From Apium graveolens (Eukaryota > Streptophyta > Magnoliopsida > Apiales > Apiaceae), in NCBI RefSeq assembly GCF_009905375.1, contig NW_027417471.1:1-64000 (forward strand): a stretch of DNA of 64,000 nucleotides, in the 5' to 3' direction. The notes beneath the pieces were generated by a model that was not told where the DNA came from, did no database searches, and saw nothing but the letters and a program-made list of their open reading frames with translations. Below are positions 12,767 to 23,805 of the stretch, piece after piece. Every line of letters starts with the position of its first letter. The first letter of the stretch is position 1. Position numbers and translations under genes: made by a program.

Positions 12767-13290
12767 TAAAGAGTAGTGATCTAAATACTTTTAATCGAAA
12801 GTAAAATAATTATAAATTGTTGCTAGCATGTAATTGACACCAAAACAATTAACAAGGAGAAGGCAAGAATTTGCAGGTTTGAACATGGTACACAAATTTC
12901 GAAGCTACATAAAATAAAAACATGTTAGCCTCAAAAATTAAAAAGAGTAATCATACTAAATTAGTTATACTAATCTTATGATACAACACATATAAATAAT
13001 TAACATGGCATATCATGTGTTTAAAATATACAAAATAAATAGGCTTGGTCTTTGTTATAAGATTTCGCATGCATTAACATACCCAAGGTTTATCATTTAA
13101 TTATACACGTAGAATGTAGAATGTGACGCAGGTGATCTATACTTCACTATCATTATACATGATAATTCACATCAAAAAGCAGGCATAAAGTTAATACGTA
13201 GACATGATATGGAATAAAACGTACCTATTTGCAAAGAGGGGAACATGTACAACTTTTTTTACTCATAACAAAGGGTCTTTATATAGGCAC
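11187..13290 (-). repeat. LTR of gypsy G, outer end not resolved
   Basis: The inner boundary is clear (plus strand TGTAACAGCCC beside the PBS). The far end is not: I find no matching inverted terminus to the right. A minus-strand TATA box (TATATAAA, plus 13278-13285) makes it likely that the LTR reaches at least about 13.3 kb. Includes an AT microsatellite near 12741-12767. No gene is visible in this stretch, and the 74-residue frame at 12275-12499 has no domain. Confidence 0.5.
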
Positions 13291-13659
13291 ACAAAAACCC
13301 TATTTATAATTAAGGAATTACAAAATCTTCTCCTATTTGATTTTGCATCCTCTCCAAGTACTTTCTTAAAATAAAATATTTGACACACAAATACCTAAAA
13401 TCAAAAAGATATCGATTTTCTAATTTATTCTCACACTTCTTTCCACAAATAACAAATCTTTTTTTTCTAACTCAAATAACTTGCAAAAAAAAATTCCGGA
13501 ATATTCTAATTTAAAAATATTTATCTAAACGAATTATTATCTAATTTCTAATAGATAAATAATAAAAAAATCATGTATTTTACAATTAATCTAGTTATAT
13601 TTTAAATTTATAATTGTTAATCAAAAATAAAAATAATGTAGATTTTGATAAACGAGTAA

Positions 13660-14055
13660 AGTTCTATGGAGTCCACCTTTAATTGGAGTCCTCGGAGTCC
13701 ATATATGTTCTGCAAGTAAAATATAGCTTAAAATATTGCAAAACATATTATTTTTCGACAAACATCACTATTCTATCAAAAATCTTGTAGATTGCATACA
13801 TTTTACAAGCAGAACATTGCAAAAATATATATTCTACAAAACATGTTTAGTTTGCAGAACATAAATGTTCATGTTGCAGAACATATTGCAGAACATACAT
13901 ATTGTACCGTAAATATATGAGATTTGCATGATTTTGTTGAAGTTATGCTATTTGTGTAACACGTTTTGCAAAATAACACGTTTTACAATATATTTTATTT
14001 GCAGAACGTAGATGGACTCCGAGGACTCCGATAAAAAGGTGGACTCCATAGAACT
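13660..14055. mobile_element. MITE with about 40-bp inverted termini
   Basis: Left end AGTTCTATGGAGTCCACCTT and right end, in reverse complement, match over the first 20 bases. The inverted repeat continues through GGAGTCCTCGGAGTCCAT with a small gap. The interior has repeated GCAGAACAT motifs in both orientations. I could not find a convincing target-site duplication, so superfamily is open. It has no coding capacity. Confidence 0.75.
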
Positions 14056-14447
14056 CAGCCCTTTATTTTTATATTAATACTATTTAATAAACATTTTATT
14101 TGTTTACCTAGTTTTTGTTTTTGAAATTTGTTTACCTAGTTAACGACAGGGAACTAACTTTATTTCGTTTCCGGAGTTATGGATTGGATTCGGTTAGCGT
14201 CAGGATTTGATATTAATATCCATAATTTTTAATTTAAAATAAAATATAAGATCGATATTTTTAACCAATTAATTCTATTTTTTTCGCATAACAAAAATTA
14301 GTGTATATTACATAAATAGTATATGATAATTTTTTTTGTCAAATAAAACGCAATTAAGTTAAAGTTTATGTTATATAAAACACATAAGTTTAATTTTTGT
14401 TGTATAAACTGTTAATAACTGATCTTTCTAGATAACTTTATCAAATA

Positions 14448-14693
14448 CTCCCTCTATCCCATTCACTTTCCTTAAGGGTGTACCATCCAATTCTATACAT
14501 TTCAAAATTATCAAAAATAATAAAAAAATTAAATACACCCACTTACACCAGTACTTTCTTCCACTACACTATTTTTATATATTAAATATTAATGGGTCTC
14601 AGCACTTTACCCACTTTTCTTATTTTTTCTTATAACATCCCATTTTCTTTTAAACTCCGTCCCCAGAACTAAAACGTATACATCCAAAGGAAG
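14448..14693. mobile_element. Stowaway-like MITE (Tc1/mariner type)
   Basis: Begins CTCCCTCTATCCC after a TA and ends GGAAG before a TA. The CTCCCTC terminus with TA duplication is typical of plant Stowaway elements. The right terminus is diverged. It lies about 160 bp upstream of the probable first exon of the ribosomal protein gene, so it may contribute to that promoter. Confidence 0.6.
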
Positions 14694-14853
14694 TATATAT
14701 TTTAAAAAAATAATTATTCATGTCGTGAGCGATTTATATCCTAATTAATTAAATAAATGCATTTTAAACATAAATTTTGAGAAAACATCGGGCACGGTCT
14801 AGGGTATACCCATTATCACATTACGCCGGCCGGAAAATCCTTCCTCTGCATCG

Positions 14854-16250
14854 GTATGCTTTCTATTCGATTTCTCTCATTTTCACACACGCATATTTGC
14901 GTATCAATTGTTTATAATCTTCTATATACTCGTTTTTTTCTCCTTTTTGTTAGACTTGTTTCGAGAAAAATGAACAATTGATATTCTTCCGTTGCTTGCA
15001 AATATGTATAGATCGATGTTTTAATTCAAGTATTTTACATTGACGTTACCCGTAAAAACTCGAATTTAAAATTTGTACATTTGAGGTTTTAGGCTAGTTA
15101 GTTAGATTTAATTCTTTAGCTGACCCTTTTGTTCGACTCCTTACTAAGAAAATTGTACTTGTTAGTGTATTTCTAGAGCTCCCAATAAGTTTCTGATGAT
15201 TAGTAAGGAATTATTTTGCGTTGGTTGCGAAACGGTTTTATAAAAACTTTTGACTGAATGCTGATATGACAGTGAGCCATATATAATCAGAAAACATTCG
15301 CAAAATGGTGTAAACTGGTTTTGCTCTATTCGATTAAAGAATAGTATTTAACGTTTTACCATTTATATTCTTCTTGTTTATATCCCTTTCTATTTCTCTA
15401 CCCTATAAACTCATGTTCAAGTAATTTTTGTATTGAAGTTTTAATGGTTTTGTGTCATGACTTGACAAATCTTAGCTAATTTTTCCGTGTTGGTGAGAAA
15501 CAAGATAAACAAAGCATACAAGTCCAGATATTAAAATCGCTCTTGGTTTATTAATTTTTTTCTGGTGTTACTACTCCGGCTAAAATTTTGTTGAGTTATG
15601 TAGTTGTCTTGTAAATTAGTTGCAGAAATATTGTGGGAAATAAATCTAGTCTTTCATCTCCTTGATCTTTGTGTAGCTCATTTAGTAGTTTTGTAGTAGA
15701 AAGTCGAAGTGGCTTTGTCTTAGGTAATGGGTGGTCAGATGTTATTCTTTCGTTCTGTGTTTTAAACTACTGTATTCAACATATATGTATGCTGTGTAAA
15801 GAATTGTTCAGGATTCAGGAGTCCTTGATGGCTCGAAAGACCTCTAGTAGAGCTTTTCACCTTGGGTTTTCGGATGATAATGGTTAACTTTATGTCAAAC
15901 ACTGCTAGGATCTTTTACTATAGATACAGCAGAATTCATGTTTCACGGCTAAGAGCTCATGCTCATCAACCGGACACAATAGGTTGCTTTATTAATATTT
16001 ATTTAGAGTATCAGATTATATATAGTAATTATCCTCAAATTACAGAATAGAGTCTTGGCTGCATTTGAGGTTCTTTATCTCTTTTATATGAAATGGTACA
16101 ACAGAAGGTTCTTGGCACAACCTCCTCTAGAGAGTATATGACGAGGAATTTGAAATTGCTAGTGGAATTTTTTGCAGGAGTTGTGAGCGTGGTGTTCGTA
16201 TCTGCAAGCATGAATATCATTACTTTATAAGCCCATTTTTTTTTTTGCAG
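14854..16250 (+). other. Probable 5'UTR intron of the mL54 gene
   Basis: Donor TCG|GTATGC at 14853/14854, acceptor with a long T-tract TTTTTGCAG|GGG ending at 16250, only 12 bases before the start codon. The acceptor is strong by eye; the donor is the best candidate and not the only possible one. Two or more introns are possible, since alternative acceptors exist. Short reading frames at 15669-16050 fall inside and carry no domain. Confidence 0.5.
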
Positions 16251-16262
16251 GGGTATTTAGTC

Positions 16263-16658
16263 ATGGCATTGAACTGCGTAAAATCTTTAAGAAGCATTAT
16301 CAACAGAAGCGAGGTGAACGGGGTTGTAGGTTGTCGAACATATGCTGCTGGTAAAGCAAAGAAAGGTGCGAAAGGTGGAGCAGCTGCAGATGCTCCAAAG
16401 AAGTCACTTCTCACCAAAGAGTTGAAATCCACTACCGTTGTTGGCGCAAATATTAACAAGGAAGGAGGTGACCCTAAAGTTTTGGCAGACTCTGAGTATC
16501 CAGATTGGTTGTGGCGCCTTCTTGATAAACGCCCTGCACTGAGTGAGCTTAGAAGAAAAAGCAAAGAAAGTCTCCCATATGAGGACCTCAAACGTCTTGT
16601 TAAGCTGGACAACCGAGCAAGGATAAAGGAAAACAACTCACTTAAAGCCAAGAATTAA
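16263..16658 (+). CDS. Mitochondrial large-subunit ribosomal protein mL54 (L37 family)
   Basis: 131-residue nuclear-encoded protein of the mitochondrial ribosome large subunit (yeast MRPL37, mammalian mL54). The N-terminus MALNCVKSLRSIINR is rich in Arg, Ser and hydrophobic residues with no acidic residue until Glu17. It then runs to GCRTYA at about residues 24-29, a plausible matrix-targeting peptide with Arg near the cleavage point. A Lys/Gly/Ala linker follows. The family core is SEYPDWLWRLLDKRPALSEL at about residues 78-97, then a basic C-terminal helix ending RARIKENNSLKAKN. The first ATG after the splice acceptor is used; upstream TTG in the same frame lies before the acceptor and is not a start. 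The coding part is a single exon. A 143-residue antisense frame over the same bases is an artefact of composition. Confidence 0.93.
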   Translation: MALNCVKSLRSIINRSEVNGVVGCRTYAAGKAKKGAKGGAAADAPKKSLLTKELKSTTVVGANINKEGGDPKVLADSEYPDWLWRLLDKRPALSELRRKSKESLPYEDLKRLVKLDNRARIKENNSLKAKN

Positions 16659-16928
16659 TTAGAAGTCGGGAACAGGTTATATGCTTTCTGGTGGTTGTTC
16701 GGATCCCTGCAGATCCAAGCCTTGGTAATCGACTTAAATGCTGTTAAATTTGGATTGTGAAGTAGACCAGATGTTAAGCATATTTTGGCTTTAGTTCATT
16801 TTGGTATTTTCTGTCAATTTCCTTCTCACAAGTCCCTCTTTCTAGTGAGATAATAGCTAATTTTATACATTGTACTGTTGATTACTGGTGGTAGGGGAAG
16901 TTTTTTCTTCAATATGCTTATGGGGTAA

Positions 16929-16934
16929 AATAAA
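16929..16934 (+). terminator. Candidate poly(A) signal of the mL54 gene
   Basis: AATAAA 271 bases after the stop codon, the first canonical hexamer downstream. The real site could differ, since plant signals are loose. Confidence 0.4.
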
Positions 16935-17603
16935 ACTAAATTCATCTACATGGATATTACAATTTATAGCCTGTTTCCCTGTTGGTATTATGTGTTTTTG
17001 ATGCTACAGTTGAAGCTGTTTTCCTAACATAGATGAAGATACATGTGAAAATTGACGGTCTGCCAGAAGATCTATTGTTACCGAATAGACAGTAGCAATG
17101 AATGAAAGAGGGTCAGCCATCAACTTGTGTTCCCCATTTCCCAGACTTTGGATCCCAGGAGAGCATTCTTTGTCTTATGACCAGAAGTACTGGTATAGCA
17201 AACTACGTTTTCACTTTTTCTATCCATTGTAGTAGAACATAGTATCCATGCCAGCTCTCATATATCATGAAATGATAAAATGTCTGTAATGTATAAAAGA
17301 ATTAAGTAGTTGGGCTGCATTAGAATTTAGAAATAGCTAAAGCCTTCTTTGGTTGTTTCTTGGATGTCCAAGTAAATGGCCTGGTAAAACCTCCACGAAA
17401 ATGAAAAAAGCCACAGACAATTGTGTTGCACGTAGAAAGAATTCTAGGAAAGCTGAGAGACCACAAGATTGCCAACAGGGAGGGCATGATTCAAATTCAT
17501 TAACGAGTCGCAGCCATTTTATTTGATCAATTTGATGTTGACTCGGACAAGAATTGTTCAACTAAATAATTGCTCCTTCCGTTTTAATTTTTTCCCCTAC
17601 ACA
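16935..17603. other. Intergenic, nothing recognised
   Basis: No reading frame with domain signatures, RNA gene or clear repeat. The 74-residue frame at 17337-17561 (-) shows no recognisable feature. Confidence 0.5.
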
Positions 17604-17611
17604 CTTCAAAG

Positions 17612-18779
17612 CAGTGTTACGGAAATCGGTAATTGGGTAAGATCACGGGACTTTGTAAGGATTAATCGGGAATTAATCGGAGTAAAAGTCGGATATGTTT
17701 TATTAAATTTAATATTAAAACTATTTATAAACATAAAATCAATCTATTACTGAATATATTGGACTTGTATGTTGTCTCTAAATTCACCCCATGTCCTCTT
17801 TACTTATAGTAATTAACACTTTGTCTACATGTAATACTAGGGGTGTGCAACGGTAGGTTTGGTCGGTTTTTTACGATCAAACCGGACCAGACCATATATA
17901 ACGGTTTTACAGAATATCAAACCGGACTAGACCGTTTGAAATTTTGGATCAGACCAGACCAGACTGCGAGTTAACGGTCCGGTCGGTAACGAAACCTAAC
18001 TAAATACATTATTATAAAATTTATTTATTTATTAAAATTTAGAATACAAATATTACATGTAAAATACAAATTCGAAGATATTACTTATAAAATAAATATA
18101 TAAAGTATAAAATAAACTTAAGTAATTATTATATATATACATAAAAATGGTATATAATTATAATAAATATATTAATATATATTGAAATGGTCTGGTTCGA
18201 CCTAAACGGTCCGATTTGGAGATTAAAATCAGGTCGAACCGTAAAATAACGGTTTTTATTCATACTAAACCTAGATCGAGTCGAACCGCTGAAAAAACAG
18301 TAAAAAACGGTTTGGTCGGTTTGTTCCGGTTCGGCCGGTTTGGCTTTTTTTCCTCACCCATACGTAATACTTAGTCTACCAGAAGCAAAAGATTACAACA
18401 CTTCCTAAGAAAGAAGTGTAGCGTTAAAAGTTTATATCTGTATAAAAGGTTTGTCGGGAAAATGTCCGGCCATCTACTTTTTATAGACGGTTAGATATTT
18501 AATATATGTATATATATACTGAAAGTAATTATATATCATCAAGTATCTCTCCCTCTCAAATATCTCCCTCCCTCCCTCTCTACCTCTCTCTCCGATGAAT
18601 ATGAAAAAGAATTTTCGGATAATTTTGTTCCGGTGAACCTTATGACCCGATTTCGCCCATTTAACCCGATTCTACTCAAACGATATTCTCCGACGATTCA
18701 GTGGAATTAGATTGGAAACCAGAATTTTGCTGATATATCAGCCAATTTATCGGCAACACAGCCGATTTCCACAACACTG
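17612..18779. mobile_element. Non-autonomous hAT element with perfect 8-bp TSD
   Basis: Terminal inverted repeats CAGTGTTACGGAAATCGG and, from the right end, CAGTGTTGTGGAAATCGG match at 16 of 18 positions. The flanks are an exact 8-bp duplication, CTTCAAAG at 17604-17611 and 18780-18787. The length of TSD and CAGTG terminus fit hAT. No transposase is present. The interior is split by another element (17838-18362), leaving about 640 bp of its own. Confidence 0.88.
17838..18362. mobile_element. hAT-like MITE nested in the 17612-18779 element
   Basis: Starts TAGGGGTGTG and ends CTCACCCATA, inverted with mismatches. Flanks TGTAATAC (17830-17837) and CGTAATAC (18363-18370) match at 7 of 8 bases, a decayed 8-bp TSD. 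The ends are rich in ACCGG/CGGTT motifs and the middle is AT-rich, the usual pattern for this MITE type in plants. Confidence 0.7.
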
Positions 18780-18787
18780 CTTCAAAG

Positions 18788-20390
18788 TAATTTAGTTGTT
18801 TAGTTAAAGTTGTTATTAGATTTAAATGTTGTTTGCTAGTGAAGATATGAAATGAACATTATAATACACAAAATAAATTAAAAATAATAATATACTTGCG
18901 AAATGTTTAACAAGGATTACAATAAAAGGAAAGGATTTTTGTCATCCCAACTCACAAGTAGATTTGTCAACTGGTCAGATTTAGATCAAATTTGACTAAA
19001 TTCATATACATATCCATTTAAATTTATCGAATTGGACGCGGATTGGATCACTATATAATAATTCATATCAAATCCATTAAAATTAAGATTTTTGGATTTG
19101 TAACTCCGAATTCATTTAATTTTATTGAAATAAATAATATTAATTTAACAGATGATTTAAATATACAGTAAATTTATGCAGAAATTTTTTATTAAAGCCA
19201 AAAAAAGTTGCCAAAATGAAATCATTCGGGAATTGAGTGATCAATTTAAGTTCCAAATAATATATATATGTGTGTGTCACTCATATTTATAAATAAAACT
19301 TTACACAAATAAAATAGTAATGTAATTTGGGAATAAATATGAAAATTTACTATATATGTATAAATTAAAATAGAAAATTTCGGTGTATTGTGAATGAAAA
19401 AGCTCCACATGAAAATAATTTTGGACACATATTGATATGGTTTAGTGTGCTAACATAATGGTGTATTCGAGAGATTTTAATAAAATAACATGAAATGCCA
19501 TAAAATAATTTAAAAGAAAAAAAATAATACATACAAAAGTTAACTAATTTGACTGTGTGTAGTTAAATATATTTCTTATATAAAAATATAATTTTATATA
19601 GTTCAGATAGAAATTTTTATTGAATCGGAAGAGATAAAATTCATATCCTCTTCTTAAGATCGAATTAGTATTGAATTAATTTTTTTATATATCTATATTT
19701 ATTTATCAAAGCTCCAGTCGGAACTGATCGAATGGGGTTTTCAATCCGACTAGAATCGGAGATCCAGTCTGACTAGCCTGGTCAGAGATGTAGTGGGAGA
19801 TGGGATGACATTTTAATCGGTACTAAGGAGTAGGGCTGCAAATGTTCTGGATTGGGTCGGTTTTTACAATTTATTGATCCAACACATTTAGTTCGGGTTT
19901 GAAAATTTTTAACCCATTAATATCACAAAAAATTATAACTCAACCCTATTTTATGAGTGATGGGTTGGGTCGGATAGGGTTGGGTTGAATGTGTTGAACA
20001 AAAATAATAGTAGACAATAAAAAAATGCTACATACAAGAAATAAATGATCGTTCAAATTATTACAGGTACATTAAAATAAGTATAAAGATATTTTATACT
20101 GCAAACGTAAAGTTAAAGATAAACACAACTCTCGAAAAAATAAGTGGAAAGTTAAAGATACAGTCTTGATTCAAGAAACATAAATTCTTAATTTCACAAC
20201 CTATCAAAATTTACTTTTGCTCTGCATAAATATATGATAAGCATAAATACTATAATTAATCATATTGGTTTAACATAATAGTTTGTGAAAGCACATTATT
20301 GTGATGCAGCTAATTGTCCGCTTTATGTTAACCGAGTTCAATTCAATTTAAAAAATTTAGTCCAAAATTACGATAAAATTCAAAATATAT
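18788..20390. other. AT-rich intergenic with possible hAT remnants
   Basis: No gene recognised. At 19834-20010 there is a TAGGGCTGCAAATG-like start followed by GGGTCGG/GGGTTGG motifs, resembling one end of a hAT MITE, but I find no partner end or TSD. Reading frames at 19246-19428 and 20285-20467 have no domain. Confidence 0.45.
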
Positions 20391-20957
20391 TGTTAGACAT
20401 ATTTGAGATGTCATGTCTAATATTATTCATATTTAGTTTTCAGATCTTAACAAACAGGACATTTTAGGATTTACTGAAATCAGAACTTAATGGAAGTCAG
20501 AACTTAATATCAGAACTTAAGGTCATATCAGAACTTAAGTGCGGGAAGACTTTCATATAAGGAAGTAAGCTGATTTACAGTAGAAGATCGAGACTAAAAT
20601 AATAGAAGATATGCATGGAAAGAGTTAGAAGACTGGAAGACTTGTAGAAGATATCTGATTGATATATTTTAGGAGACATAATTGTATTTCATATCAATTA
20701 GAAGTTATCTTATAACTGTGTACTATATAAACGCAGACTTAGGGTTTACACTATATGTGTTATCATTATCGAGAAGATTATACATTGTAACCTAGCAGCT
20801 CTTAGTGATATTTGTTCATCACTGAGAGAGAACAACAGTTCTTATTGTAACAGAGTTTATTCAATATACTTGATCTTTATTACATACTTGTGTTAAATCG
20901 ATTTGATTGTATAAATACTGTATTCAACCCCCTTCTACAGCGTTGTGTGACCTAACA
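20391..20957 (+). repeat. 5' LTR of element C
   Basis: 567 bp, TGTTAGACATATTTG...GACCTAACA. TATA box TATATAAA at 20724-20731. U3 has four CAGAACTTAA copies between about 20475 and 20540. Preceded by TSD TATAT. Confidence 0.93.
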
Positions 20958-20959
20958 AG

Positions 20960-20971
20960 TGGTATCAGAGC
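20960..20971 (+). other. Primer-binding site of element C
   Basis: TGGTATCAGAGC, complement of initiator tRNA-Met, two bases after the LTR. Confidence 0.92.
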
Positions 20972-21010
20972 TTATCTGTTAAAACACATACAATAAAGAT
21001 CCAAACAATC

Positions 21011-23358
21011 ATGTCTGAAGAAGCATAAACTCCAACCAAGCCCACCAAATCTGAAGAAACTCAAAAGACTCAAACCCACAGTCGATATGAGACTATTAGG
21101 GTTCCCATACCGAGACCTTCTGAGTATCCCATATGGAAAGTGAAGATGGCTATATTTCTGGAAGCTACAGATCCAGAATATCTTGACAAAATTAATGAAG
21201 GGCCACATAAGCCTACCAAGCTCTCTGTTGTAGTTGCTGATCAACCAGCAAAGATCATACCAAAGGAGAAAGGTGAGTACACAACTGAAGACATCTCATC
21301 TATTGCCAAGGATGCAAGGGTAAGGCATTTGCTGCACAGTGCCATTGATAATGTCATGTCAAACAGGGTAATTAATTGCAAAACTACAAAGGAGATACGA
21401 GATGCTTTGGAGACAAGATGCTAGGGAACTGATGCAATCAAGAAGAAAATGAGGACAATACTCACTCAAGAGTATGAGCACTCTGACTCAAAAGCTGATG
21501 AGTCATTAACTGACTTATATGACAGGTTTGTCAAACTCTTGAATGATCTTTCACTAGTGGACAAGGAATATGATCTTGAAGATTAAAATCTAAAATTCCT
21601 TTTAGCTCTTCCTGAAAATTGGGATTTGAAGTCTACTACCATAAGAGACAACTATGACCTCACTGAAACTACTCTTGATGAAATTTATGGTATGTTCAAG
21701 ACTTATGAACTTGAGATGGATCAAAGGAGCAAGAGGCATGGAAGGAAGTCAAGGACAGTTGCTCTTAAAGCTGAGGAGGAATCTCCTAAAGTTGTTGCCT
21801 CAAAGAGGGGCAAAGGAAAGGCTCTCATCATAAAGTCTGATTCAGAGTCATCATATTCTGATGATGATGATTCAGAAACTGAAAATTTACCTTAAATAGA
21901 TGTTGATGAAGAGATGGTGAAATTGTGTGACCTTATGGTAAAGGGTATCACAAAGATAGCCTACAGGAAATTTAGAAAAGGCGAGAAGTTTTCCAGAAAA
22001 AGTGGAAGTTCTAATAAGAAGGGTTTCAGAAAGTCTGAAGACAAAGGAGGAAAGTCTGACAGAGGAGACAACTCAAATGTCAAATGCTACAACTGTGGTG
22101 AAAGAGGCCACATATCTCCTGACTGCAAGAAAGAAAAAAGTGACAAAGGCAAGGCACTTGTCACAAAGAAGAAAAGCTGGACAGACACTTCAGATTCTTA
22201 ATATGAGGTGAACTATGTCCTGATGGAAAATGCTGACAGCAATCCTGAAACTGCTGAATTGAAGGTACCTCAAACAACTTATGCCTTTCATACTGATGAT
22301 ATTACTGAGTTGAGATTATATCTTAAAACCATGTTCATTAGTTATAGAGATCAGACTTTAACATGTGAAAGATTAACATCTGAAAATCTTGCTTATAAAA
22401 AGAGAAATGATTAATTAGAAAAGGAGTTAGTTTTTTTTCATCAAACTAAGAAAGAAAAAGATGATGCTTTATATGTTAGAGATGAAGTGTTAAAATTGAA
22501 TGAATCTCTAAAAACTGACTTAGAAAAGGAAAGAGAGATTATCAGAACTTGGACTAACTCTGGCAGAACAACCCAAAATTTATTAAGTAGTGGAAACTGG
22601 AAAGAGGGCTTAGGTTATGGAGATGATAAAAGTGAAAAAGGAACTGAACAAATTGAGCCAATTGTTGTTAAACAGACTGCTAAGCCAAAGGTAAATCCTG
22701 TTAAGTTTGTAGCAAAAACTGTAAAGTCTGATTCTGAAAAGATGAAAGAGTCTGTGACAGAAGTTAAGGAAAAGTCAACTTCTGACAAATTAGAACTGGA
22801 TAAACCAGCTGAAGTAAACATAGGCTTAATGACGAAGAAGCAGCTTAAGCATAAGCTGAAAGAGATTAGAAATGTGAACAAGGTAAAAGAAGCTAGAAAA
22901 ATAGGAATGGAAAGGAAGGTGTGAATAAAAGCAATAATTATATGCCTGTTCCTAATGCTCCTATAAAGAAATGTTATAAATGTGAAAACTCTAACCATCT
23001 TGCTTCTTTTTGCAGGAAAAATAAAGATACAAACTCTTTACCTCCTAAATCAGGAGTTAAGAGTCAGTCTGTTAGGTTTAAGCCACAAAATCCTTATTTT
23101 CATTGTGGTAGTTTATGGCATTCAATTTACACTTGTAAGGAATATCATAGTTTGTACTATGATTATTATCAAATAAAACCTTCTTTGAAGAAAGTTAGAA
23201 TTGTTCCTTCTAGTGTAAAGTCTGATGCAAAGTCTGATTTAAATTCTGATAAAAAGAATGTTAGCATAAACTCTGAAATTAAATCCGCTGTAAATGCTAA
23301 CAAACTTAAAAAGGCCAAAGGATCCAAGCAAGTCCGGGTCCTTAAAACTAACCATTAG
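21011..23358 (+). pseudogene. Gag of element C, broken
   Basis: Starts MSEEA at 21011, then a stop at codon 6 (21026). Further in-frame stops occur near 21422, 21584, 21893, 22199, 22412 and 22922, and a frameshift near 22920 moves the reading to the next frame. Domains in order: copia gag capsid (ATDPEYLDKINEGPH and IDNVMSNRVINCKT region), an acidic Ser/Asp stretch, a zinc knuckle CYNCGERGHISPDC at 22085-22126, a Lys-rich coiled-coil-like region, a second knuckle CYKCENSNHLASFC near 22975, and a degenerate third with HCGSLWHSIYTC. The length of about 780 codons is much larger than a simple copia gag, as in Sireviruses. Ends with TAG at 23356, followed in frame by TGA (see findings). Confidence 0.85.
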
Positions 23359-23370
23359 TGGTCTTTGTGA

Positions 23371-23805
23371 TTGCAGGGCAATGGGAAAAACATCCTAGTT
23401 TTGGACAGTGGATGTTCAGGATATATGACTGGAAATAAAGCCCTGCTATCATACTTTGTGGAGAAAGCTGGCCCATGAGTTTCTTATGGAGATGGCAATA
23501 TGGGAAAAACTCTGGGATATGGTAATATAAATCTTTGGAATGTCATCATTGAAACGGTAGCTCTTGTCTCAGGACTTAAACACAATCTGCTAAGCGTGAG
23601 TCAAATCTGTGACAGAGGTTATCATGTGGATTTCTTTGAAGAACACTGTGAAGTTATAAGAAATTCTACAGGCAAAGTGGTTCTGAAAGTTTACATGCAT
23701 GGTAACATTTATGAAGCCAGACTTTCAACAAGTTCTGATGGTTCTGCAATCTGTCTGTTGAGTAGAGCATTAATTGAAGAAAGTTGGAATTGGCACAAAA
23801 GACTC
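23371..23805 (+). pseudogene. Pol of C, first part: protease and integrase start
   Basis: Aspartic protease active-site motif LDSGCSGYMTG follows the gag stop pair, in the same frame as the end of gag. A stop (TGA 23476-23478) interrupts it. The frame then runs through SGLKHNLLSVSQICDRG to ESWNWHKRL, the GAG-pre-integrase zinc-binding start, where B's LTR begins at 23806. The sequence resumes at about 47416 after loss of some five C bases. Confidence 0.88.

Noticed and set aside
16220..16651. 143-residue antisense frame over the mL54 CDS
   Set aside because: Exact complement of a clear conserved gene, with no domain of its own.
19834..20010. Complete hAT MITE
   Set aside because: Only one end resembles such an element; no partner end or duplication was found.
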